DNA from: Brachyspira pilosicoli
GTDB lineage: Bacteria > Spirochaetota > Brachyspiria > Brachyspirales > Brachyspiraceae
Assembly (NCBI RefSeq): GCF_036997485.1
Contig: NZ_JAWLPU010000003.1
Location: forward strand, 124,001-188,000
Length of the DNA stretch: 64,000 nucleotides
Reading direction: 5' to 3'
Positions within the stretch are counted from its first letter, which is position 1; every line of letters begins with the position of its first letter. The position numbers were made by a program, and so were the translations under genes. Under the pieces are notes generated by a model, which worked only from the letters and a program-made list of their open reading frames with translations, had not been told where the DNA came from and did no database searches. Positions 8,403 through 16,007 of the stretch are shown here, in pieces.

Positions 8403-9446
8403 ATGGAAAAAATTAATATAATAAATTTCGCTGTTCTTACTGAAAACGAAAAAAATAAATTACAATCTATAGGAAATGTTAAGAATTTCGGCGCAGCTAT
8501 AGGACAAGAAGCAGATCCTACTGAAGATGATATGATAAATATACTTTCAAAAGAAGAGTTTGAAGTATTAATAGTAAATTCTGCTCCTGTAACCAAAAAA
8601 GTTATAGATATACTAAAAAATACTAAGCTTATAATATGCGCTAGAGGAAATCCTGTAAATGTTGATGTTGAATATTGCAAAAATAAATCAATAATAGTAA
8701 CACATACTCCAGGAAGAAATGCTAATGCTGTAGCTGAGTACACAATATCTATGATTATATCTTCTATGAGAAATATACCTGATTCTATTTTGGCTTTGAA
8801 AAATAAAGAATGTACGTTAGATTTGCCATTAGATAAAGTTGATAGAAATAAAAAAGATGTAGCTTGGATGCATCCTAGTTTGAAATATGAGCCTTATTAT
8901 AAATTTAGCGGTAATGAAATAATAGGTAAGAAATTAGGGCTTATAGGTTTTGGATTTATTGGACAAAAAGTAGCTGAAAAGGCTATGGCATTAGGTATGG
9001 AAATATGTGTTTATGACCCATATATACCAAAAGAAATAGTTCATAAATTTAATGCTTCATATATGGAATTTGAAGATATATTAAAAGAATCTGATGTTAT
9101 AAGCTTGCATGCTAAATCTAGTAACGAGTATTTAATAAAAAAAGAACATTTTAATTTAATGAAAGATTCTTCTATTATTATTAATACAGCTAGGAGTACA
9201 TTAATTGACAATGATGCCTTAATAGAAGCTTTAAAAAATAAAAAGATTAGATGTGCTGTTTTAGATGTATTTCCATACGAGCCATTATCTTCTTATGATC
9301 CTATGTTAGATAATATAGAAGGATTGATATTAACTCCTCATATAGCTGGTGCTTCAAAAGATGTTGTTATACATCAAAGTAAAATGGTTATAGAATCTTT
9401 AGAAGCTTATATATGTAAGAAAGAAATTCCTTATTTAGCAAAATAA
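8403..9446 (+). CDS. D-isomer-specific 2-hydroxyacid dehydrogenase family protein
   Basis: The 347-residue protein has the two-domain pattern of NAD-dependent D-2-hydroxyacid dehydrogenases. The NAD-binding Rossmann motif is GLIGFGFIGQKVAEKA (about 180-195), followed by the substrate-side TARSTLIDNDAL, then VLDVFPYEP and LTPHIAG, which holds the catalytic His. Relatives include phosphoglycerate and glycerate dehydrogenases. Its place between the isomerase and the FGGY kinase implies a role in the same pathway, perhaps handling a hydroxyacid made from the released aldehyde or another sugar acid. This step is not part of the known MtnK-MtnA-aldolase route. AAAGGAT serves as RBS. Confidence 0.8.
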   Translation: MEKINIINFAVLTENEKNKLQSIGNVKNFGAAIGQEADPTEDDMINILSKEEFEVLIVNSAPVTKKVIDILKNTKLIICARGNPVNVDVEYCKNKSIIVTHTPGRNANAVAEYTISMIISSMRNIPDSILALKNKECTLDLPLDKVDRNKKDVAWMHPSLKYEPYYKFSGNEIIGKKLGLIGFGFIGQKVAEKAMALGMEICVYDPYIPKEIVHKFNASYMEFEDILKESDVISLHAKSSNEYLIKKEHFNLMKDSSIIINTARSTLIDNDALIEALKNKKIRCAVLDVFPYEPLSSYDPMLDNIEGLILTPHIAGASKDVVIHQSKMVIESLEAYICKKEIPYLAK

Positions 9447-9471
9447 AATAGAGGTATGGTAAGGAGGTATC

Positions 9472-10998
9472 ATGGACAGTTTTGTATTAGGGTTGGATAT
9501 AGGCACAACTGAAATAAAAGCTGTTTTATTTTCTTTAGATGGTAAAGAAATAGAAATATCTAGGAAAAAAAATGAAATAATAGAATTGCCCAATGGAATA
9601 TATGAGCAAGACATGAATGTTTTATGGGATAATTTATGTATTGTAATAAGGAATCTAATAGGAAAAATAGGGGATAAAAATATAATAGGTATTGGGCTTT
9701 CTGCGCAGGGAGAAGGCTGCTGGTTAGTTGATGATAAAGGGAAACCTGTTAGAACTGCTATTTTATGGAATGATGCAAGAGCATCATCAATTATTAATGA
9801 TGTATCAAAAGAGCAGGTAAAAAAATATAAATCTATAACTGGCTCTTTGCCATGTCCAGGTGCGATGAGTTTCATAATAAAATGGTTATCTATTAATGAT
9901 AAAAAATCTCTGGATAATGCTAAGTATGCTTTATTTTGTAAAGATTGGATAAGGTATAAATTAACAGGAGAATTTTTTATTGAGGAAACAGATACTTCGA
10001 CTTCGCTTTTAGATTTAGGAAAAAAAGAAGTATCTTCAGAGATATTCGATATGCTGAATATTTCTGAATATTATCGTTTGATGCCTAATTTAATAAATTC
10101 TAACTCTGTTGCTGGAAGTATAACTAAAGAAGCAGCATACATGACAGGATTAAAAGAAGGTATTAGTGTATCAGCAGGGTATATAGATGTTATATCATCA
10201 TGTATAGGAGCTGGGGCTTTATATGAAAACGATGTTTGCTCTATTTTAGGTACATCTTGTGTTAATGAATTTTTATCTAATTCTTTTAATTTATTAGAAG
10301 ATTCTGTATCTTATTTATGTTATGGAGATGGCGAAAAGTATGTCTCTATAGTAGGAAATATGGCTGGTACTCCTAATATAGATTGGATAACTAATACATT
10401 ATTTTCAGATGTTGAAAACATATTGAAAAATAAAAGAGAGTTCTATGATTTTATAGATGAAAAAATAAAAGATATACCAATGGGCTCAAATGGAGTAATA
10501 TATCATCCGTATATAAAAAATTCTGGTGAACGCGCTCCTTTTTTGGATACTAATGCGAGGGCTAGTTTTTTTGGAATAAACGAAAATACAACTAGGTGGG
10601 ATTTATTAAAAGCTATATACGAAGGTATAGCATTCTCCATTAAAGATTGTTTTCAAAGCTATATACCTAAAAAGATTTTTTTAATGGGAGGAGGCGCTAA
10701 TAGTACAATTTTAGCTAAAATTATATCTGATTGTATGGGGGTTCCTATAGTTATTTCTAAATCAAAAGAGTTAGGGGCAAAGGGAGCGGCCGTATCTGCT
10801 TGTATGGCTACTGGTGTATTTTCAACTTTAAAAGAAGCATTAGATGCTTTTAAAAATGAAACCATAGAGATATATCCGAATGAGAAGAATACGCTATTTT
10901 ATAATGAATATTTTCAGATATACAAAAATCTAAGGAATTTATATAAAATAGAATGGGAAAGAAAAATAAACATATTAAATAAATTTAAATTATTATAA
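9472..10998 (+). CDS. FGGY-family carbohydrate kinase
   Basis: The start is well fixed by AAGGAGG just upstream. The 508-residue protein opens with the ATP-binding LGLDIGTTEIKAVLF, continues with GIGLSAQGEGCWLVDD and ILWNDARA, and carries the probable catalytic Asp in SAGYIDVISS. The second nucleotide-binding region is MGGGANSTILAKIISD. Substrates of this family are ketoses, polyols and the AI-2 precursor; the motifs do not fix which. A second sugar kinase in an operon that already has MtnK suggests either that the operon takes a second, unphosphorylated substrate or that a downstream intermediate must be phosphorylated. It is directly followed by the class II aldolase (13 bp). Confidence 0.8.
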   Translation: MDSFVLGLDIGTTEIKAVLFSLDGKEIEISRKKNEIIELPNGIYEQDMNVLWDNLCIVIRNLIGKIGDKNIIGIGLSAQGEGCWLVDDKGKPVRTAILWNDARASSIINDVSKEQVKKYKSITGSLPCPGAMSFIIKWLSINDKKSLDNAKYALFCKDWIRYKLTGEFFIEETDTSTSLLDLGKKEVSSEIFDMLNISEYYRLMPNLINSNSVAGSITKEAAYMTGLKEGISVSAGYIDVISSCIGAGALYENDVCSILGTSCVNEFLSNSFNLLEDSVSYLCYGDGEKYVSIVGNMAGTPNIDWITNTLFSDVENILKNKREFYDFIDEKIKDIPMGSNGVIYHPYIKNSGERAPFLDTNARASFFGINENTTRWDLLKAIYEGIAFSIKDCFQSYIPKKIFLMGGGANSTILAKIISDCMGVPIVISKSKELGAKGAAVSACMATGVFSTLKEALDAFKNETIEIYPNEKNTLFYNEYFQIYKNLRNLYKIEWERKINILNKFKLL

Positions 10999-11011
10999 GG
11001 AGTTTTACATT

Positions 11012-11650
11012 ATGAAATATGAAGAATGTTTAGAACAAAGAGAAGAATTAGCTTTTTATATGAGAAGATTATATAAGCAAAAATTAACTACTTGTTCAGG
11101 AGGAAATTTGAGTGCTAGATTAGATGAAAAACATATTATTATTACTCCATCTAGTTTAGATAAAGGTTTTATAAAAGCGGAACAAATAGGTCTTATGACT
11201 ATTGACGGAGAAAATCTTACACCTCATTTAAAGCCTAGTATAGAAACAGGAATGCATTTAAGCGCTTATAGAACTCGTGATGATATAAAAGCTATAATAC
11301 ATGCCCACCCTGTTACTGCAACTAGTTTTGCTGCTATGGATAAGAAAATAAATATTAATTTAACTGGAGAGGCTTTTGTTGTTTTAAAAAAAATAGCTTA
11401 TGCTCCATATATATTAATGGGAACTGACGGCTTATCTGAAGCTGTATGTGAAGGATTAAAAATTTCAAATGTTGTTATTATGAAAAACCATGGTATTACT
11501 ACTGTAGGAAATACTTTATTATCAGCTTTTGATAAAATGGAAGTATTAGAAGCAGCAGCTCAAATGACATTAAATACTCAAATTATGGGAAATATTAGTC
11601 AGTTGACAGATAAAAATTTGGATGAGCTTATTGAATGGTCTAATAAGTAA
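11012..11650 (+). CDS. class II aldolase (fuculose-phosphate aldolase type)
   Basis: Zn-dependent class II aldolases of this type split ketose-1-phosphates into DHAP and an aldehyde. The 212 residues contain the phosphate-binding SGGNLSAR (29-36), the catalytic Glu in PSIETGMH (75-82), the zinc ligands in IHAHPVTA (His97, His99) and a third His at 160 (MKNHGITT). In the MtnK-MtnA context the expected substrate is methylthioribulose-1-phosphate or 5-deoxyribulose-1-phosphate, giving DHAP plus (methylthio)acetaldehyde or acetaldehyde. This is the DHAP-shunt reaction known from E. coli (Ald2) and from the B. thuringiensis deoxyribose cluster. The RBS AAGGAG is strong. The family assignment is firm; the substrate is inferred. 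Confidence 0.88.
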   Translation: MKYEECLEQREELAFYMRRLYKQKLTTCSGGNLSARLDEKHIIITPSSLDKGFIKAEQIGLMTIDGENLTPHLKPSIETGMHLSAYRTRDDIKAIIHAHPVTATSFAAMDKKININLTGEAFVVLKKIAYAPYILMGTDGLSEAVCEGLKISNVVIMKNHGITTVGNTLLSAFDKMEVLEAAAQMTLNTQIMGNISQLTDKNLDELIEWSNK

Positions 11651-11674
11651 TAGAAATTAATAACGGAGTTTTCT

Positions 11675-12847
11675 ATGAACAATTTTAACTATTACAGCCC
11701 ATGTAATATTTATTTTGGTAAAGATACTGAAAATAATATTGGCGCTTTATGTAAAAAACTTTCTGTAAAAAAAGTACTTCTGCATTATGGAGGAGGGTCT
11801 ATAAAGAAAAACGGTCTTTACTATAAAGTAACAGAATGCTTAAAAAAAGAGAACATAGAGTTTTTAGAATTGCCTGGTGTTGAGCCTAATCCTAAATTAT
11901 CTTTAGCATTAAAAGGTATAGAGTTGTGTAAAAAAGAAAATATAGATTTTGTATTAGCTGTTGGCGGAGGAAGTGTTATAGATTCAGCAAAATGTATAGC
12001 TAGCGGATACTATTATGATAATATATGGGAATATTATTTAGATGGAAGCAAAACTATAGAAAAGGCTTTACCAATAGGAGTCGTATTAACTATACCTGCA
12101 GCTGGAAGCGAAACTTCTCCAAATTCTGTTATTACTGAGGAAAAAAGTAAGTTAAAAAGATCCATAGAATCTTCGGCTATTATACCTAAATTTTCTATTA
12201 TAAATCCTGAAAATACTTTTTCTCTGCCTAAAAATCAAATAGCAAATGGAGTATCTGATATAATAGCTCATTTATTTGAAAGATACTTCTCGCAAACAGA
12301 AAATGTAGATTTAACGGATAGACTCTTAGAATCTGCAATTATTACTATGCTTAAGTATGGAAAATTAACTTTTGATAATCCTGAAAATTATGATATACGT
12401 GCTGAAACTATGTGGTCTGGTACATTGGCTCACAATGGAATACTATCCCAAGGTAGAACAGAAGATTGGGCAAGTCATAGTATTGAACATGAATTATCTG
12501 CTGAATATAATATAGCTCATGGTGCTGGATTGTCTATAGTGTTTCCTGCTTGGATGAAGTATGTGTATAAAGAAAATATTGGTAGATTTTTACAATTTTC
12601 AAGAAGGGTATTTAATGTAGATTATGGAGTTGGAAAAGAAGAGCTGACAATAACTGAAACAATAAAAAAACTGGAAAAGTTCTATAAGTCTTTAAACTTA
12701 CCAATAAAGCTTTCAGAAGTTAATATAAATGATGACAAGATAGATGAAATGACAGAAAGGTTATTTTATAATAGGTCTGAATATATAGGTAATTTCAAAA
12801 AGCTTAATAAAGAGGATGTAAAAAATATATATCGTTTAGCATTATAA
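11675..12847 (+). CDS. iron-containing alcohol dehydrogenase (YqhD/BDH type)
   Basis: This NAD(P)H-dependent alcohol dehydrogenase of 390 residues has the GGGS nucleotide motif (97-100, LAVGGGSVIDSAK) and candidate metal ligands Asp195, His199 (GVSDIIAHLFE), His268 (WASHSIEHE) and His282 (NIAHGAGLS). YqhD and butanol dehydrogenase relatives reduce short-chain aldehydes. As the last gene of the operon it probably reduces the aldehyde released by the aldolase to an alcohol, which removes a toxic product and regenerates NAD(P)+. That fits fermentative growth. Its 3' end faces the regulator gene across a shared terminator. Confidence 0.85.
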   Translation: MNNFNYYSPCNIYFGKDTENNIGALCKKLSVKKVLLHYGGGSIKKNGLYYKVTECLKKENIEFLELPGVEPNPKLSLALKGIELCKKENIDFVLAVGGGSVIDSAKCIASGYYYDNIWEYYLDGSKTIEKALPIGVVLTIPAAGSETSPNSVITEEKSKLKRSIESSAIIPKFSIINPENTFSLPKNQIANGVSDIIAHLFERYFSQTENVDLTDRLLESAIITMLKYGKLTFDNPENYDIRAETMWSGTLAHNGILSQGRTEDWASHSIEHELSAEYNIAHGAGLSIVFPAWMKYVYKENIGRFLQFSRRVFNVDYGVGKEELTITETIKKLEKFYKSLNLPIKLSEVNINDDKIDEMTERLFYNRSEYIGNFKKLNKEDVKNIYRLAL

Positions 12848-12870
12848 ATTTTATATACCTAAAATCAAGG

Positions 12871-12917
12871 AGTATTTTATCTGTCATAAATATCTTAGTT
12901 AAGATGGATAAAATACT
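12871..12917. terminator. bidirectional terminator between operon end and DeoR gene
   Basis: AGTATTTTATC (12871-12881) pairs with GATAAAATACT (12907-12917), and a smaller stem ATCTTA/TAAGAT lies inside. The right arm overlaps the 3' end of the regulator gene. The layout serves both converging transcripts. Confidence 0.55.
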
Positions 12918-13678
12918 TCTGTTTTTATTGAGTCAAAATACTCTAACCATTCTTTACTTGGCGCTTTGTCTGTGTAAATTCTATCTATATCACTAAAATC
13001 AGCTATTTTTATAAGAGAGTCTTGATCAAATTTAGATGAGTCGCATAAAATCCAGCTCTTGTTAGCATTTTTTATCATTTTTCTTTTAATTGGAACTGTT
13101 TCTATATTTCCATTAAAAATACCTTGTTTTAGCTTTATTCCTGTACATCCTACTAAAGCAATATCTGCCCTGTATGAATCTAACATATCTATTGTTTCTG
13201 AACCTATAACACAATTCTCATTTGACCACCACATTCCTCCGCATAATATAACGGAAATTTTTGAATTTGTTCCAAGTATATGTGCTATATTTGTAAAATG
13301 TGTAATTACAGTGCAGCGTTTTGATAACTGCGACATAACATGAGCAACTTGCATAGCGCTAGTAGATGAGTCCATAAATATTGAAAAATCTATATCATTA
13401 GGTAACTCTTTTACTATTTCTTTTGCAATAATCCTTTTTTCATTCAAGTTCTTTTGGTATCTTATTCCTATATTATTATTTGTAGCATTAATATTTGAAG
13501 AAGGTAGTGAAACTCCACCTCGTACTCTTAATACAAGACCATCTTGCTCCATTGTTTCTAAATCAGACCTTATAGTATTTAATGCAACATTTAATTGTTT
13601 AGAAAGCTCTGTTATTGTAATTTTTTTATCTTTTTTTAGTAAGTCTAAAATAATTTCTTGTCGTTCAAACGAAAGCAT
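12899..13678 (-). CDS. DeoR-family transcriptional regulator
   Basis: The 259-residue protein has the N-terminal DeoR helix-turn-helix (RQEIILDLLKKDKKITITEL, then SDLETMEQDGLVLRVRGG) and a C-terminal sugar-phosphate sensor domain of the DeoRC type (MDSSTSAMQVA, ITHFTNIAHIL, VLCGG-like ILCGGMWW, ALVGCTGI). DeoR regulators usually repress carbohydrate operons and release DNA when they bind a phosphorylated sugar. It converges on the salvage operon, so the likely ligand is a phosphorylated intermediate of that route, and the phased repeats before 4715 are a candidate operator. It has its own promoter (13714-13742). Confidence 0.85.
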   Translation of the reverse strand: MLSFERQEIILDLLKKDKKITITELSKQLNVALNTIRSDLETMEQDGLVLRVRGGVSLPSSNINATNNNIGIRYQKNLNEKRIIAKEIVKELPNDIDFSIFMDSSTSAMQVAHVMSQLSKRCTVITHFTNIAHILGTNSKISVILCGGMWWSNENCVIGSETIDMLDSYRADIALVGCTGIKLKQGIFNGNIETVPIKRKMIKNANKSWILCDSSKFDQDSLIKIADFSDIDRIYTDKAPSKEWLEYFDSIKTEVFYPS

Positions 13679-13713
13679 GTGAATTCCGATATTTATTATA
13701 TTTTATGCTAATA

Positions 13714-13742
13714 ATTCTATATTATAAGATATCACTTGTCAA
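13714..13742 (-). promoter_or_regulatory. sigma-70-type promoter of the DeoR gene
   Basis: On the minus strand TTGACA (13742-13737) and TAGAAT (13719-13714) are separated by exactly 17 bp, about 36 bp before the start codon. The -35 box is a perfect consensus. Confidence 0.65.
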
Positions 13743-13785
13743 TTATTTATAAAAAAACAAAATTATTATCAAGCAATTAGCATAA

Positions 13786-13869
13786 TTATTCTTTTTTCCC
13801 TTTAACTTTATCAATTAAACCAATTATTCCAGCTATAATCAGACCGATTAAGCAAGTTATTCCTCACAT
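13786..13869 (-). CDS. candidate 27-residue selenoprotein (in-frame TGA at codon 2)
   Basis: On the minus strand AAGGAG (13880-13875) lies 5 nt before ATG (13869-13867). The next codon is TGA (13866-13864). Reading TGA as U gives M-U-GITCLIGLIIAGIIGLID-KVKGKKE, then TAA at 13788-13786. The product would be a short hydrophobic helix with a Lys-rich tail and a U-x3-C pair. There is no other start codon after the TGA. A hairpin with a GGTCT loop begins 10 nt past the TGA and fits the bacterial SECIS model. A promoter lies upstream. The codons forming the hairpin (ATC, GGT, CTG) are unusual for this AT-rich genome, which hints at selection on RNA. The alternative is a small gene killed by a Cys/Trp/Gly-to-stop mutation. 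No selenocysteine machinery is visible in the window. Confidence 0.45.
13832..13853 (-). promoter_or_regulatory. bacterial SECIS-like hairpin
   Basis: The minus-strand arms GCTTAATC and GATTATAGC form an eight-pair stem with one bulged T and a five-base GGTCT loop. Counting from the base after TGA, the loop occupies +19 to +23. GGTCTG sits at +19 to +24, which from memory is the same place as in the E. coli fdhF SECIS (codons GGU CUG at +7/+8). The published bacterial model asks for a short stem, a small loop with G in its first two positions and a 16-37 nt distance; all are met. Confidence 0.45.
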
Positions 13870-13894
13870 ATATTCTCCTTATCTTTTTTGTTTT

Positions 13895-13923
13895 ATTATA
13901 CTATATATGGGTATATAAGTAAA
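13895..13923 (-). promoter_or_regulatory. promoter of the candidate selenoprotein gene
   Basis: Minus-strand TTTACT (13923-13918) and a perfect TATAAT (13900-13895) are 17 bp apart, about 25 bp before the ATG. This supports a real, separately transcribed small gene. Confidence 0.5.
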
Positions 13924-14024
13924 TATGTTTATGTTTTAAAAGTGTAATATAGTTTATTGATTTTTACTAGTAATATTTTATACTGCTATAGTAAATAATC
14001 AAAAATGATGAAGAGTTTTTATAT

Positions 14025-15911
14025 ATGAGTGATTTTTGGGTAATAAATACAAGTAATTTAAAAAAAGGTGAAAATAAAGATGAAAAATATGTTGATGACC
14101 TTGTGAATATTATGATAAAAGAGCATATATGCTTATTTGGATATTTTGAAGATAGTGGTCAAACATTTAGAAAAATAAAAATAGGTGATGTTATAATAGT
14201 AAGCCAAAGAATCAGTGAAAAAAGCTACCAAAGAAGTCCTGATAGTAATTATTTTGTTGGTATTGTAGATTCAGATGCTTATGATAGTTATGAAATAGCT
14301 TTAACTCAAGAAGGTATTATAAAAGAACTAAATAAAGATAGAAGTAATTTGGTTGATACAGATACAGTTTATAAATTTCAATACAGAAAATTAAAAAACT
14401 TTAAGTTATTAAAAGGTAAAAAATTAACATTTAAAGAAGATAGTGAAGATTATCCAACTGTACAACCTATTTATAAATTAAAAAAAAGTAATGATAAAGA
14501 TAAAATATTGATAGAAGAAATAAAAAAAATAATGGATGTAAATATGATAAAAGAATGTAAAGAACTTTTAGAACAAAATTACAACCTCATACTCACAGGT
14601 GCACCGGGCACAGGAAAAACTTATTTAGCAAAACAGATAGCAGCTAAGATTATTTTTGATGATGATAAAAAAGAGTATACAGAAGAATTAGAAGAAGATG
14701 AGAATTTTAAAAATCAATATGAGTTTGTGCAGTTTCACCCATCTTATGATTATACAGATTTTGTTGAGGGGTTAAGACCTATTAAAGACAGTAGTGGAAA
14801 TATTGGCTTTGAAAGAAAAGACGGAGTTTTTAAAGAGTTTTGTAAAAAGGCACTTAAGAATTTAATTGATAGTAAAAAAGATATTTCACAATTGAATGAA
14901 GATGCTATTATAAAAAATAATTTACTCGAATTTATAGACTATATTTCTATTGTAATAGATGAAAAAGGATGTTTTGAAATTGAAGGTATTAATAGGAAAG
15001 CAGCCCCATTAAAAGAAATAGAATTAAATGATGAAACATTGTATTTTGTTCCAGATATAAAAGCTGATAAACCAATTAAACTAACATTAGATAAATTAGT
15101 AGAATTTTATAAAAAATTTTCTGGAGAACTTAAAATAAATAAAAAATGGGATTATCAAAACTTTATAGCTAAATTTGGACTTAAAGGTCAACATACGTAT
15201 GTTCATGGATTTTTAAAAGCATTCTATGAAAAATATAATTCTGAAATAGAAAAAGAATTAAATAATAATAATACTGTAGAAAAAGTTGAAAAGAAAAATT
15301 TTGTATTCATCATAGATGAGATTAACAGGGGAGAGATTTCAAAAATTTTCGGTGAATTATTTTTTGCTATTGACCCCGGATATAGAGGTGTTAAAGGAAA
15401 AGTGCTTACTCAATACTCTAATTTGATAGATGAGGAATTAGAAAAATATTTTTATATACCAGAGAATGTTTATATAATGGGCACTATGAATGATATTGAC
15501 AGAAGCGTTGAGAGTATGGACTTTGCTATGCGTAGGAGGTTCGCTTGGAAAGAGGTCAATGCTAAAGATACACAAGAGAGTATATTAAAAGATTTAGATG
15601 ATAGTATAAAACAAGATGCAATTGATAGAATGAATGCTTTAAATAATGCAATTAGTGAAATAGAAGGCTTTAATTCTTCTTATCATATAGGGGCTTCTTA
15701 TTTCTTGAAGCTAAAAAATTATTATAATGGTAATAATAAAGAAGATGCATTTAAAAGTTTGTGGGATAACCATTTGAAAGGGCTTTTATTTGAGTATTTG
15801 AGAGGTATGCCTGATATAAATGATAAACTTAAAAAGTTAGAATATTCTTATAATGTGTTACCTGCTAACAATACAAAACAAGATACTAATGATAATAATA
15901 TAGATAATTGA
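14025..15911 (+). CDS. mcrB: McrB-type AAA+ GTPase of a type IV restriction system
   Basis: McrB proteins recognise modified DNA through a variable N-terminal domain and translocate it using a GTP-hydrolysing AAA+ motor. The 628 residues show Walker A GAPGTGKT (192-199), the McrB-specific FVQFHPSYDYTDFVEG, Walker B FVFIIDEINRGEISK near 426-440 and the GTPase signature MNDIDR (488-493), followed by MDFAMRRRFAW. Residues 1 to about 150 carry no E. coli-type DUF3578; WVINTSN and KIGDVIIVSQR are reminiscent of EVE/PUA-like modified-base readers, but this is tentative. The RBS is weak. The partner mcrC follows after a 96-bp gap that contains a dispersed repeat. Confidence 0.85.
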   Translation: MSDFWVINTSNLKKGENKDEKYVDDLVNIMIKEHICLFGYFEDSGQTFRKIKIGDVIIVSQRISEKSYQRSPDSNYFVGIVDSDAYDSYEIALTQEGIIKELNKDRSNLVDTDTVYKFQYRKLKNFKLLKGKKLTFKEDSEDYPTVQPIYKLKKSNDKDKILIEEIKKIMDVNMIKECKELLEQNYNLILTGAPGTGKTYLAKQIAAKIIFDDDKKEYTEELEEDENFKNQYEFVQFHPSYDYTDFVEGLRPIKDSSGNIGFERKDGVFKEFCKKALKNLIDSKKDISQLNEDAIIKNNLLEFIDYISIVIDEKGCFEIEGINRKAAPLKEIELNDETLYFVPDIKADKPIKLTLDKLVEFYKKFSGELKINKKWDYQNFIAKFGLKGQHTYVHGFLKAFYEKYNSEIEKELNNNNTVEKVEKKNFVFIIDEINRGEISKIFGELFFAIDPGYRGVKGKVLTQYSNLIDEELEKYFYIPENVYIMGTMNDIDRSVESMDFAMRRRFAWKEVNAKDTQESILKDLDDSIKQDAIDRMNALNNAISEIEGFNSSYHIGASYFLKLKNYYNGNNKEDAFKSLWDNHLKGLLFEYLRGMPDINDKLKKLEYSYNVLPANNTKQDTNDNNIDN

Positions 15912-15930
15912 TAAATTTTAAAATAAGTAA

Positions 15931-16000
15931 GAGCCAAAAATGCAGCCTTTTTGGTTCTTTGTGGCAACAAAAGAACTGGGGTGCGGGGCAAAGCCCTGCA
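15931..16000 (+). repeat. dispersed hairpin repeat, copy 1, between mcrB and mcrC
   Basis: This copy holds a GTTCTTTGT/ACAAAAGAAC stem (one bulged A) and a GC-rich stem GCGGGGC/GCCCTGC with a three-base loop that ends 7 bp before the mcrC start codon. The last 32 bp match copy 2, inverted, with two differences by eye. It lies inside what should be one operon. Confidence 0.75.
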
Positions 16001-16007
16001 ATAATAA

